From NCBI GenBank assembly GCA_050084985.1, contig JBITNC010000001.1, positions 44,950,001-45,014,000 on the forward strand: 64,000 nt of DNA. Reading direction: 5' to 3'. A program made the translations under genes and the position numbers. Of this stretch, positions 1 to 12,315 are shown one piece after another. The stretch is from Nageia nagi. Its lineage: Eukaryota; Pinophyta. The notes beneath the pieces were generated by a model. The model had not been told where the DNA came from, did no database searches, and worked only from the letters and a program-made list of their open reading frames with translations. Position 1 is the stretch's first letter; the number at the start of each line of letters is the position of its first letter.

Positions 1-740
1 ATAGCAAGCTATCTTACCCCTAGGGTCTTGTAATCATAATACACAGTCATAATTTTAAGAAAACATCCCACACATAACATCCACAAAAGCAATAAACATC
101 CACTTGAAAGCATTATCTTTTTGTATTATCATATGTGAAAGCATCTTATAAATTTATACAAATTTGTTAAAATGTTCAACTATTTTAATTTCTAATAGTT
201 TACCATTTATACATCTTTCTCCACTATTGGGTGGTTGTATCTTATTAATATACATAATTACATATCTTAAATGTGGCTAGCAAAGAAAACTATTCACAAT
301 AAATACTACAACTATGTTAGATTCCATAGTGAACAAGTACCAATAGCATGACTATCTAGGAATTTGTAATTTTTGAATAGTCATGTCTATAGAGCCATAA
401 TCCTTCTGGCATGTCATTGACTACTCCTTCTTCGACCTTGTAGTTAATTGAAAATGGTACTGTAGCTAATTAAACAAGTACTTGTTTGCAATTTGATAGG
501 TACAATTTGGTACTATGCTCTATCAATAGCTATCTATTTCTTTGCAACTATTGATGATCCATGCTATAGTTGTAAATGAAAAAAGTAATGGGGATTTATG
601 AATAATATATCTACTTACTTTGAGAAGGAACTACCATTATTACATGGAAATGAGTTAGAGATGACACGTTAACAAGACCCCAAGGGTCAAACACTTAACA
701 TTAAATGGACCTAGATGTTACTTATTTCCCATTACTCTTT

Positions 741-1160
741 CCTCAGTTTAGTGGGTCTTATTTCCTTTTTTCAAGCTTTATTAATGATCTAGCTCTTCTA
801 GGACCCACTAATTTTCACCAAAAAATATGATATCATTGCTCAAAATTGGTGGAATCTATTTGATATTTTCATGAATCTTCACTTGCCATTACTTGTTCTA
901 TAACCTATTGATTTTTTCCAAAAATTATAACATCATTACTCAAAATCGATGGGCTCTATTTAATATCTTCATGAATTTGCACCAACCATTACTTGTTGTA
1001 GGACCCATTGATTTTTATCAAAAACTATGACATCATTACTCAAAATTGATGGGATTTATTTGATATCTTCATGAATCTTCATCCACCATTACTTTTTTTG
1101 GGATCTGCTAATTTTTGCTAAAAATTATAATGTCATTGCTCAAAATTGATGGGTTTTGTT
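741..1160. repeat. 100-bp tandem array in E1 left LTR
   Basis: The word CAAAATTG/CAAAATCG recurs at 841, 941, 1041 and 1141, exactly 100 bp apart. Each unit carries a TTTGATATCTTCATGAAT-like stretch and a CCATTACTT-like stretch. Units have diverged by point changes but the length has not drifted. Confidence 0.85.
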
Positions 1161-1185
1161 TAATATCTTAGATCTGTATTTATAT

Positions 1186-1370
1186 AACTCTTAAACACTT
1201 TGTATTTACACAACTCCCAGACACTTTGTATTTAAACAACTCTTGTACACTTTGTATTACATAATTTTTGGACACTTTGTATTTACATAACTCTTAGATG
1301 CTTTATATTTACACAAATCTTGGATATTTTGTATTTACACAGCTCCTGAATACTTTGTCAAGAATTATAC
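1186..1370. repeat. 27-bp tandem array in E1 left LTR
   Basis: Six to seven imperfect copies of a unit containing ACACTTTGTATTTAC and AACTC, spaced about 27 bp. The array follows the 100-bp array directly. Confidence 0.8.
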
Positions 1371-1649
1371 AAGGCAAAATATCTAAGAAAAGGCTTACTT
1401 ATATAATAGTTAGATTATATATACAATAATCAGCTGCTAATAACTCCAAGAATTCTTCATATTAAGGGCTTATAGCAAATTCAAATTTTATGTTAAAGGG
1501 GATAGAACTAGCATAGAAAGAAATTATGAAAAGAATGAAAGAATAAAAGAATGATGATGTATTACCCCAATTCAAAGTGTGATTATGAAGGAATACAATC
1601 TTTTGATGGCTCTTTGGGGTCTATTCTTGCTAGAGAATAGGACACACTA

Positions 1650-4600
1650 CTTGTATTTCTAGTAGCTTGTTCAGATGTAGATCTGGTAGGGGTATTAGAT
1701 GGTGGAATCAGCTTTGTTGGGAGGAATGAGTGCATCTTCTTATTTAAATCCTTAATATATTAATAATCAACTTGTGATAAAATATGGGATTCTTGAATCT
1801 TTAAAGTATCTACTAAGAAGCCCATCAAAACATTCTCTAACCTCCTAGCATGCAAAAATCTTGTAATTGCCTCTTGAGTGAGGTCATTTATTTGTTGTAA
1901 ATCTAAGATTTACCTTTTAGAAAAGGATTTCTCAAGGAATTAAATGGTATTGGCTACCCAATTGGTAGCACTACCTTGTACATTCTATTCTTCCCATAAT
2001 TTGGGAGCTTTCATCTCAACCAAAGATATAAAGAATTTATTAATGAATCCTAGCTTTGTTATGAGTTGGTGCTTAAAATATCCATGCTAAACACCAAATT
2101 TTGGAGTTTGCATATATCCCAAATCCTCCTTAAATACAATTATCTTGGTCTAGGAGTAATGTCTGCTATGTTCTTCTCAATTAGGACTCTTAACTAGCTC
2201 TATATTTTCTCTAAAACTAACCTTAGAATATCTAAAGCCAACTATTGGAGAGTGATTTATGTATTGAATTTTTTGATTACTTTGAGTGCCTATTCCTTTA
2301 ACAGATGCAAGTGTGATAATTTCATCATTCTATATCCAACTTGCTCCACTAAGGATTTTATAAAATCTTTTATGAGAAGCAATAATTTTGAATTATCATT
2401 AATAATACTTTGTTGGTAGCAATGATAGTTTGTAGCTTGACCTTAACTTGCTTGACCTTTTGAGCATATATGAATACAGCCTGAGCTTTAAGATTTTATA
2501 TTTTTTGATTAGCACCATCTAAATAAACCTTTGTTATTGTCAAGCTCTTTTCAAATTCTAATTTTTTCTTATGAAGCTTTATAATCAACTCTTTATTTTT
2601 ATTTTGCAACCTAGCCATTGTTTTGTCTTTAAAGGAGCAATCTTTCTTAAACTAATCCATTTTTTTACTTAATCTCTCTATCTTAGTGTCCATTACTTAA
2701 AGAATTTTACCAGCTACCATTGAAGTATTTACAAAGAATTTGGATTGGTCAATTGCTAGAGCAATCTACATATTTACTTTAATTATTATCATGGGAGCGG
2801 TATCTAGCTTTCCTTATTTGAAAGACATCTATGCTATTTTAATATCTCCCATTTCTATCACTTTGCTCAAAATTCTTGACTATTGCTTAGAGAGCACAAG
2901 AGGCTTATTAACAAAAGTTTCCCAATCAATGATTTCTACAATTTATGTAAAAAATGGATTTAATCTCCTCCTATGAGGCTATAGGAATTAAAGAATGGGA
3001 AGGAGTAATTACACTTGAGGTAAATAACATGACCTATTGTGTGGGTTTTGATTGCTTAGGAGGTGTAGGATCTTGAATTTATATCTCTTTCTATACCTCC
3101 ACCATGACCTTATCATCACCATCATTTTTTTCCATTGGATCAGAGTCTCTTTTCTCTTGAATTCATCATCATCATCACCATTATTGCCCAATCCACCTTC
3201 AAGTACACCTACTATAGATCTACTACCTCCAAGTACATTCCCCCACCTTGTTGAACTTGCATGCATTCCTTTTTTATGGTTTCTTCTTATGTTGAGAATT
3301 CCTGTTGGGCACCAATTTTTGCATCTTGAGGCTCTCACAATTCCTTTGTATCAAATTTTTTTACCTCTTTTACCATAAGCTTTGAAGTTTCTTTTGTGAT
3401 TTCTATAGGTGGAGGCATAGTCCTTTGTGATCATGGTTGAGTGGTGTAAGGCTTTTTAATAGGTTTTTCATCCTTCTCTAGGGTTTGTTATTTCTCAACA
3501 AGGGTTTGAATTCTCTTCCTTATTTTTTGGAGAAGAATCCTAGGAAGTTTTTGTAGTATCCAAGGGATTCTATTATCCCTTCTTTTAGGGTCTAATAAGC
3601 TAAATGGTTTTCCAATCTATGCTCACCTCACCCCTGTAATAGATTTTCCATGAAAATATGGAGGAAGATGTTGGCTTAATTCTAGCAAAGGGTCTTTAGC
3701 ATATTCAAACTCCCAAAACTTGACATATTTGAATTTTTTAAATAATTCACTCTTGATGTGATGAATTTTTATTGTATAATCAAATCTAAATTTTGTAAAA
3801 TAATAGATTTTATTGAGGCCCCACCTAAAACCTATTAACTTGCCAAGCACTTATGGGTTGAGGGTAAAATCTTGATGCTTATTTTTCCAAGTCTTGCATT
3901 TTCTTATCCCCTAAAGGGACATCTAAGCCTTGTTCAGAGGTGTGAATTCCCACTTAGGGTACATTTTTGCTTCTTGCTTAGTTTTATTTACAAAATATTC
4001 CACATGAGATATATACTCATGGGCAAAGGCTAGATGCTTCTTACTTAAGCTTATTACTTTGGTCATTTCTCCTAAAGGGTCATACATCCATGGAACTTTT
4101 GCCATATCTAATTTAAAATTTTTTACAAGAAATTTTTCTATGTTATCTTTACAACCTACTTCTAAAAGTGTGAAATTTTAGTAGAAATTGATATACCTAT
4201 AATAGTTTTAAAACCACCCCCAAATCCATACTTGGTCTTTATGGCACAAATTTTCCTTCCCATCTCTATTGAATACAACTAAGGGGTTACATACTTGGAT
4301 GAGAAAAAGAGATTTTCAAAATACCTATACCTCATTATCATGGTGCAATCTTTTAGTAAGTACTATTCACTAATTTTGTTTCCACCTTATAGCTCCTATA
4401 TTACACTTTTGCACAATCTAATAAGGAGTCTTTTGATCAAAATTTGCACTACTATTGCATAGAATCTATTCATGATCTCATAGTATGATCCATGCAACTT
4501 ACTCAAAATTGGCACTATCATGTTAATCAACATTGGTCTAGCATTAGGATTCACTAGTTGAACTGGCAATCCCACCTCTACAAGTTTGTCAAGATTTTGA

Positions 4601-5450
4601 TGGACCAAGAGCCACCAAAGATATGAAGAATGTTTGAAGTCTAAGTTTTCAATTTTAAATAGATATCACTTTATTTCATTAGCAATGAAAGCTAAGAAAT
4701 CATAGGAGACATGAGCCTCTATGATATTATAATCCATACCTACCATGGTTTCATCTACTTCAATTTGGATTTTCTTCACCAAAATAATTGGTAATGCCTA
4801 CAACACTTCTCTATCCCTTTTCCTTTCAAATAGGGCTATCTCATAGCTTGGTCATAGTTGTGTCATTTTATGATCTTGATATCTATATCCAATCTAGTTT
4901 ATCATATCTTCTTCATTAGCATAAAAATCATTCTTTTTCTTTTTAAATTGATTTGTTTTTTCACATGGAAGGTCTAGTTAGTTGGGATAGCAAATGCTTA
5001 GATAGTAGAGTTAGGGGAGTAGTCCAGTATTGCTTTGAACTTTAGCTTTGAATCATCTCCCTCCTCTAGGTTCTTAAACATTCTTGTCTGATAACCCTAC
5101 TAGTCATGTCTATGCACCACTAAATAGAATAGTTTGGGGCAAGTAAACTATTCATAGGTAACATAATAGGTTAGGACCCAATCAATCATCACATTACTCT
5201 TTGCGTGTGTTAGTGACTTCCTTTTTCTAGCAACTTCACGTGTCATGTGTTGTAGAAGAATGTGATTGGGGTCAACTCATCATGTATCAATGTGATTCAT
5301 CACTCCCATCTTAGTCCAGTTTAGTCCTAGAGCATTCTTTAGATACTCTTCTTGCATGGCTATTAGGTCAGTATCAACTTGCTCTATTTTAGCTATAGAT
5401 GAAGATTGGGAAGTTGTTATGGTGTCAACACTCTTGTTAGAACATTTAGT
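1650..5450 (-). pseudogene. E1 decayed extra ORF between integrase and 3' LTR
   Basis: The 3.8 kb between integrase and the 3' LTR is too long for an untranslated tail. On the minus strand it holds open stretches at 4396-4608, 3923-4105 and 3623-3850, separated by stops and shifts. The part nearest the LTR (about 2650-2400) reads as a lysine-rich coiled coil (for example KKKLEFEKSL and LQNKNKELI). I recognise no family. The location, 3' of pol, matches the extra ORFs known from Athila (env-like) and Tat elements, but I see no signal peptide or transmembrane segment that would support an envelope role. The start near 5450 is a guess. The whole is too broken to be functional. Confidence 0.5.
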
Positions 5451-5989
5451 TTATGTTTAAGATTATAATCACACTATGCAAGCTCCTATAATGTTCTATC
5501 TTTTCACTCTACTTGGCTCTAGAATCTATAAGCTCTAAATGCTCTAGAGACTTGTATGCTTGAAAATGGCTAAGTGTTGAGTTAGAGGATATACAGGAAG
5601 TTTTATTCATCCAAGGTTTGTGAGATTTTTATTAATGGAAATTATTGTTTAAGGATTTTAAGATTTGTGCATTATACAGATTGAGTTGGCACAAGTTGGA
5701 TGAGTTAGTTCAAAGCATGCTAGACTTAATTTATGGTACTCATGCAATAATTTATGAAATTCAAGGAAATAATTCCTTAAATGCTACCCTATTCAATTGA
5801 AATTTGAGTAGTGCATTGGTATTAACCCTAGATCATGTTGAATTAATACTAAGCATTAATGACTACCTACCTTTTGGTAACTATGCCTAGAAGATATAAT
5901 GTTTTTGAAAGTATTTACACTTTACAATATGTGATGGGTGTTACCAAATCACTTCATCACTTAGTAATGTTTCAAATAGATCCCGTTAA

Positions 5990-6930
5990 TAAGAATAGGT
6001 AATTACCAGGACCTAACAATGTCTTGCAATTTGAACACATTACTCTGTATGGTTTGAGTGATGATATAAGGCCTAATCTAAAAAGAATCAAAATTTTGGT
6101 GTCTTTTAGGCTTTGCTCTTTCTTCATCCTATTTAAAGACTATGTCACCTTGTTCAAACTTCATTTGAGAAGACTTTTTTATCAAACCATTTCTTGACAA
6201 TATGGTGGTGATGCTAAAATGACTCAAAATCTTTATTTTGATCTTCATCTAATTTTAGAAGCTGATTATACCTAGATTGTAGTGGCTCAAAGTTATGTTC
6301 CTCCAATTCATGCAGGACTCTTAATATCGATAACTCAATGTTTATAGGCAACATAGGACTTTTACCATATACAGTGCATATGGGGATGTTTTGATTGCTA
6401 ATTTAATGTTCATTCTATCTACCCATAATGCAAAGTCTAATTATATGTGCCATTGTCAAGGATTACCTTCAATCATTCTCTTGATGATCTGGGTTAAGTT
6501 TTTATTAGTTGATAGCTAACCCATTACCTTGCAAATAATAATTTGAAGAAAATAACTAGTATATCCCATTTTTAGTAACAAATTTTGATAAGTTACCTCT
6601 AATAAATGCCAGACCATAATTTGAGACAATGGTCTATGGGATTCCAATGAGAGTGATTATCCTATTAATAATTTCTATCATTGCTTCTTGATTTGCATTC
6701 TTACATGGTATAGCTTCTAACCATCTAGTAAAGTAATCTATTACATTTAAGAAGAACTTATGGCCCATTAAGGAATTTAGGTTTATAATACCAATAAATT
6801 CCATACCCCATTGTTGAAAGGGTTCTTCAAATACCATAGGTTTAAGAGGCATGGCAACTTATCTTCTCTTTCCCACAAATTTGTTGCATTTATCACATCT
6901 CCAGGCAATCTTAATGAATCTTGAAATATG
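5990..6930 (-). pseudogene. E1 integrase, decayed
   Basis: Downstream of RNase H on the minus strand. The zinc-binding region ends in a CDKCNKF-type pair of cysteines near 6900. The core reads across 6634-6852 with WGMEFIGIIN and NVIDYFTRWLEAIPCKN; the aspartate in VIDYF is the expected first catalytic residue. The second half, below 6630, is recognisable only by changing frame (STPYYPQGNG-like, then a CINIELSILRVLHEL-like segment), so shifts and stops are present. The enzyme would have joined element cDNA to chromosomal DNA. It cannot be functional. Confidence 0.75.
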
Positions 6931-7079
6931 GTGGGCTAATAATATCTAGCTTGTAATAATTTTTCTACTATAGTTGCTCCATTGTAATGCTTAGTAGAGA
7001 ATCCATAATGAAATTTATGCAATATTCTTCAAGATTCATCATGAGTCACACATCTTAATAAGGTTTGATCAAAATTATT

Positions 7080-7640
7080 TCTATATACAGTCATCTATCA
7101 TCATAAACTTGAGGAAATGCAGCTTGAATTTCCTTCTTTGAAAATTGTCTAATTTTTTAAGACACTTATCAGTTTGAATATAAAAAATACTTTATTTAAT
7201 CTAATCACTTTCTTCATTGAGTTGTTGTTCATCTTCTATAACAGTAATCATATGTGAAGCTTTAGCTATATTTTCATAGAGAGCCTTACCTTTTATTAGC
7301 TTTGTTGGCTTAATTTTTACATCATATTCCATTATTTTAGTAATCCAAATAGCTTTTCCTTTACCTAGAACTCCTTGTATAACATAATTTCTTACATCTA
7401 GATGGATAGTAAATACAAGGATTCTATTGTGGAAGACATAATGCTTGAATGTTTTTAGTTACTTCATTATGAAAAACACTTGCTTTTCAATAAATGAGTA
7501 CCTTTGCTAGTGTTGATATAGTGTTTGGCTATGAAAGGTAATGGGATGTTCTTCTTTGTTATCATCTTTATAAGCTAGAATTGCACAATGCTCTTATCTA
7601 CTCCATATGCATACATGATGAAATCTTTTGACATATCAAG
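7080..7640 (-). pseudogene. E1 RNase H (gypsy type), decayed
   Basis: Follows RT in the usual place. FIMYAYGVDKSIVQF near 7575-7620 corresponds to the start of gypsy RNase H. Further pieces (IEKQVFFIMKVTK; IMEYDVKIKPTKLIKGKAL near 7330) are found in alternating frames. The domain would degrade the RNA strand of the RNA-DNA hybrid. This is the element's second RNase H-like domain; the other lies upstream of RT at about 8990-9400. Confidence 0.65.
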
Positions 7641-8680
7641 ATTTTTAAGAATACGAGCTTCTATTATAGCCTTTTTAATTTTTTTGAAGGTTATTTTTGC
7701 TTCACTTGACCAAGAGGATACACCATCCTTTTTTAGCATTGAAGTGATTGGGGATACAATTTCTGAAAAATCATTAATGAATTTTCTAACAAAATTGATC
7801 TGACCAAGGAATGATTGCAAGGTTTTCTTATTGGAAGGGAGAGTAAATGCTTTAATAACTTTTACTCTATTTGGATCCACTGCTAATCTCTCCTTTGAAA
7901 CAATGTGGCCAAGTAATTTTCCTTGATTAACCATAAAAATTATTTTTTTTGGATTTATAGAAATGCCAAATTTCATGCATCTTTCAAAAACATGCTTTAG
8001 ATGTTCTAGATGATCCTTTCTACTTAAAGAGCACTATGATATCATCTAGATATACCAATATAATCTTATCTATTAGTTTACCAAATGCATGATCTATGAC
8101 TTTTTGAAAAGTAGCTCCCTCATTAGAAATACCAAAAGACATTCTTTGAAAAGCAAATGTCCCCCATTTGGTTGTAAATGTAATTTTATATTGATCCTCA
8201 TCTTTCACCTAAATTTGATTAAATCCTATGTAACCATCAATCATTGAAAAATGGAAAGCTCTAGATACTGTATGCAAAATCTACTCCGTAGGTGGGAGAG
8301 GATAATTATCTTTGAGAGATAATTGATTCAAATTTATAAAATCAATACATAGTCTAATTTCTCCATTTTTCTTTCTAATAGAAACTAGATTTGCAACCCA
8401 AGAAGAGTGCTTAATAGGATAAATATTTTTTGAATCAAGTAGCTTGATCAATTCTTATTTTATAGCTTGCTCTATTTTTGGGTTGATTGGCCTTTGTTTT
8501 TACCTATATGGTTTGGCATCTAGTTCAAGCTCAATTGTGTGTTGGATGACACTCTTATAATATGTCTTAAGATCATTATAAGTATAGGCAATTACTTTAT
8601 AAAACTCATGATAAATTTGAGACATAACAACTTTTTCTTCATTTGAACACTCTGAACCAACTTTAATATATTTACCAAGT
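7575..8680 (-). pseudogene. E1 reverse transcriptase, decayed
   Basis: Two open pieces carry diagnostic motifs. 8020-8208 has TKWGTFAFQRMSFGISNEGA and VYLDDIIVLF, so the catalytic YLDD is intact. 7575-7976 continues after a frame change with KLLGHIVSKERLAVDP and LQSFLGQINFVRKFI, the gypsy thumb and connection region. The fingers part above 8208 is full of stops. The domain copies element RNA into DNA. The stops exclude activity. Confidence 0.85.
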
Positions 8681-8989
8681 TCTATTTCTAATCAACATAA
8701 TTCTCCTTCTAGATTACCAAAGATTTAGCCTTTTGGACATCTTCTGAATCAAATATTCTTTCAAAAGAGACTAATCCTTTTGGTATAACATTATTTCTAA
8801 GTTGAATAACATCTAATTCTTAAAAACAATAAGGCAATTCCTAAATACCAAAAGTGTTAGCCATTATGTCATCCAAGAGAAAATTTATAATATGCTTATT
8901 AGAGTTGAATACTTACCAAAAATTTGTAGCATTAGGTACTGAAGGCTTAAATTGAACTTTAACTCCAAGAGCTCCTTTATTATAATGAG

Positions 8990-9400
8990 CAAGATTATAT
9001 CTAGCCCCTCTCCTAGCAAGTGCATTAGATATTTAGTTGTACCTTCTAAGAATAGATATAAAATTGATAGCCAAGAATGATTCTAATAAATTCCAAACTC
9101 TATTCTTGTAAGTCTTCAAATAATGATGTTTTGTACTAATCTAGTTTCTGACTTGCTATATGACCAATTCTAAATCACCATGGATAATTAGGCATTAGAT
9201 TCCTTTACTGATTGCTTTATATAATCCTAAACAAAGGGCTTCATACTTAGCAACATTATTTGTACAAATCCATGTGAATCTAAAGGATAACCTTTTCATA
9301 TGTCTTTTTGGAGACATAAATACAACTCCAACTCCACATCCATGCTTACATCTAGATCCATAAAAGTACATTGTCCATATCTCATGTTCTTTTTTAGCTA
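8990..9400 (-). pseudogene. E1 additional RNase H-like domain between protease and RT
   Basis: A minus-strand frame reads WTMYFYGSRCKHGCGVGVVF, then CTNNVAKYEALCLGL, then IIHGDLELV, ending with NALARRGARYN. This matches the RNase H fold pattern D, E, D, D of the plant-type (archaeal-like, aRNH) domain in Tat elements; the same pattern is seen in E4 at 33957-34466. Here the first D is Y and the last is N, so it is inactive. The position is unusual: before RT. In Tat elements as I know them it lies after the gypsy RNase H and before integrase, as in E4. One frame carries most of it, with a few stops. Confidence 0.72.
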
Positions 9401-9726
9401 TGATTGAGATTGGCTAAGTATCTTCATATAAAAAATAATTACCTATGCCATCATCTGTGACTTGATAATTTAAATCATTTTCTAAACAAACTTCATTTGT
9501 TAGTAGTGATTCTCTAAGTGTGTCTCTTTCAAATATTTCCATAGGTTGGGGACCATTCATAGAATTTTATTCTATGATTTTCTTAATATGAACACTTTTG
9601 GTGCCTTCATTCAAAATTTTTACTTGTTTGTAGTGAAATCTCTAGAAATACATATTCTGAACTAGGGTGGAAGATCAACCATAATAATATCTTGGATAAC
9701 AAAAATGTCAAGGAAAGACTTCAAAG

Positions 9727-10107
9727 TTATAGGGATGACTTTAACACTACCAACAATATCTTAAAGGAAGAATCCATTTGTATGACATCATCAATACATC
9801 TTGTAATATATAGTTTCATTTCATTTGCAATATCTTTAAGGATCATAGTTATCACAGCTCTAGTATCTATCATACAATTATTTACTACCCAACCTTCTAA
9901 TCTTAGGGATAAATAGAATGGTGGAGGTCTTCTTATACCTATTGGAGCTAGAGGGACATCATCAAATATTGCAAATATAGGATTTCCCTCATTTACCCTC
10001 TTCTTACTATTTCTTAATTTCAAAGCTTCATGAAAATAGTCTAATTGACCTGGTATCTGTAATGCATCAAACATAGTCATCTTAGGATTTTTCTTTAATT
10101 CTTTCAT
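9727..10107 (-). pseudogene. E1 aspartic protease region
   Basis: An open stretch of 126 codons. The centre reads VNNCMIDTRAVITMILKDIA, where retropepsins have D-T/S-G-A, so the glycine is R here. Just upstream is PIGIRRPPPFYLSLRLEG, a typical lead-in for non-chromoviral gypsy proteases. It would mature the polyprotein. It lies between gag and the extra RNase H domain. Confidence 0.75.
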
Positions 10108-10109
10108 AA

Positions 10110-11713
10110 TACTATATGGAGAATATGGGATAAACTTAATTCTGATTATTGGTGTGTTCTAAACTATTGAGTGACCTTTTGTTTATGATAATTAGTAATA
10201 AAAGGATACCTCAACATGCTAGGTCTCTCATTCTTTAGGACTTCTTTTTTTATTATATTAGGGTTTGTTTTAGTCAAGACATTAGTACCTAGATTTTGAG
10301 AAACATCACTCAAATTTTATGAAACATTACCTAGATGTGATGGTAATTGATATTGTTGATTTTGAGGTTGATATAAGGGAGCCTTAGCTTTCTTAGGTTT
10401 AGGTTGTACTAGAATAGATGTTCAATTTTGTTGAGTAACTTGGGGTTGCTATGGATCCATTGAAGAAGTAGCTCTAGTTTGAACATAATTTGCTTATTCT
10501 CTAGCATATCCTGAAAGCCAAAATTTTACCATTGTGAGATCAGTAGCAAGATCTAGTGTAGGTTCCACCATCTGGTTAGAATGTAATCTTAGATATTAAT
10601 GTTGATAAACCACACATGAATCTAGAAAGTGAGGAGCTGAGCATGGTGAACACCATTCCATAATGCTTGGAGCAACACTTTCTATAAAACTAGTCATGAC
10701 AACATTCTTAATTATTTTAGGGATGTTTGACTATTCTAGTTGGTTCACCTTGGGCTAGAATCTAGGTTGATACTAATTATCATATCTTTTGTAATTAAAA
10801 CCTTGATTCTATCTTTCTTATAGAGTGAGGTTATTGGTGAGATTCTTGATAGTTACCTTCAATTATCTTATTCTTTCCTCTTCTTGAGATTTAGGATCAG
10901 TACTAGTATAGTAGATGTAGGAGCAAGTAATGCTGGTAACTAATTATAAATAATAGGTTTGGGAGGATGTGGTAAGGCTAAAACTCCAAAATAAGCAATT
11001 TGTGGAGCTTATTTAGGAGGTAAATTAGGAAAAAAGGTCATAATGATTCTAGGCTACATCTTTCTATAGGATATGAAATTATATTCGAAAGCTTTTGCTA
11101 TCTGGTAAATATTTGAGAAGGTATATCCTAACATAATAATAAGCATATTAAGGTTTAGGATAAATACCTTCCTATAATACACTAGAGGTTATGCACTTGT
11201 TGGTCTAATCCTTACTAGTATAGATTTCCATGTTCTCTCAAATCTGATATTGAAATCATTAATGGAATTATGAGGATATCTTTTGATACATGCTATAAGA
11301 ATAAGGAACATGCTATCATCACCATTTGTAGTAAATATTTTAATTAAAGCCTAACATATCTCTCCCTATGAATTTATAGATTGAGAGGTGAGAGTTTTGA
11401 ACCATTCAGCTATTTTACCTTCAAAAGAGTGTGACAATAATCTAGTTATCACAATTTCATTAGTGATATCAAATATTGAAGTCAACAAAGATACATCTTA
11501 ATAATATTCATATGGTGTCTTACCAGATCCATCATACTTAGGTGGAAATTTAAAAGTTGCTTGAGGTATAGTAGGGGAATTAGCAACAACAACTAAATGA
11601 TGACAATTATTCCAACAAGGAAAGTTTGGTGGTTGAGCCATACTTGGAGTAAAGGTAGGAGGTAAAGGATTCTCTAGAGTTGAGTCAAATATTACTGATA
11701 GTGGGATTTCCAT
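10110..11713 (-). pseudogene. E1 gag, decayed
   Basis: The best piece is 11498-11713, ending ATFKFPPKYDGSGKTPYEYY, the usual entry into the gypsy capsid domain. The next frame segments show HSFEGKIAEWFKTLTSQSI and a FNIRFERTWKS-like stretch (about 11500-11150), matching Retrotrans_gag. From about 11050 to 10110 only low-complexity, Q- and N-rich fragments remain. I see no CCHC zinc knuckle. The protein would form the particle shell. Confidence 0.65.
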
Positions 11714-12315
11714 TAAGGGGAATGTAAGGGATACAACCTAAGAAATCTTTTTCTTGGTCCTCCTATGAGGAATTGATAACTCTTAGAATCTAAGGTATCT
11801 AAAAGAATTTCTAGCACTATTTCTAGTAAGCCTACATTCTAGAGGTGCCAAGGTTCAAAATGTTGACTGGTTGATAGCAAACTCACAAATAAGGTTAAAA
11901 GAACTTTATAATCATTTAAGGATAGGATTGATAGCCCACTAGACATGGCTATGAGGCCTATCTACACCCACTAAATATGGAATTTAGTTCATGTCCCATC
12001 GAATGTGAAAAATGAAATATTTTTACTATTGATTGATATAGTGTAACCTTAAGGGGTTTGGTCTAGTCATGTTCTCCACTACTCACAATAGTAGGTTCCT
12101 TGAGAGAGCAAAAGGTGGTGGGAATGCACTCATGTTGGTTTTATACTCAATTGTTAGATTATAGGCTGGTTCCTATCTATTATGAAGGTTTAAAGTAATA
12201 GAAAAGAGATAGAAAGGTAAAGAGTTATAGGATAGAGATTAACAAATGAAGTAAAACTAAAATAAGAAATATACAACCCAAGCATTGCAACACAAGTAGC
12301 AATCCATAGCCAGGA
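11714..12315 (-). other. E1 5' leader between LTR and gag
   Basis: No gene visible. On the minus strand the LTR end CTTCGTCA is followed by TCCTGGCTATGG. This is where the primer-binding site should lie, but I cannot match it to a standard tRNA end. Confidence 0.5.

Larger units (their letters stand above)
1..1597 (-). repeat. E1 3' LTR (left copy)
   Basis: Matches 12316-13876 along its whole length and ends at the same GGAATACA. The first few bases lie outside the window. It contains a 100-bp tandem array (about 741-1160) and a 27-bp array (about 1186-1370), both also present in the other LTR. Confidence 0.9.

Noticed and set aside
3009-3378. Overlapping ORFs of about 108 codons on both strands
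   Set aside because: Neither shows a domain. The minus-strand one may be part of the decayed E1 extra ORF, but its frame has no motif, so it is not listed separately.
1650-5450. Envelope gene in E1
   Set aside because: Only the position suggests it. I see no signal peptide, cleavage site or membrane anchor in the open pieces.
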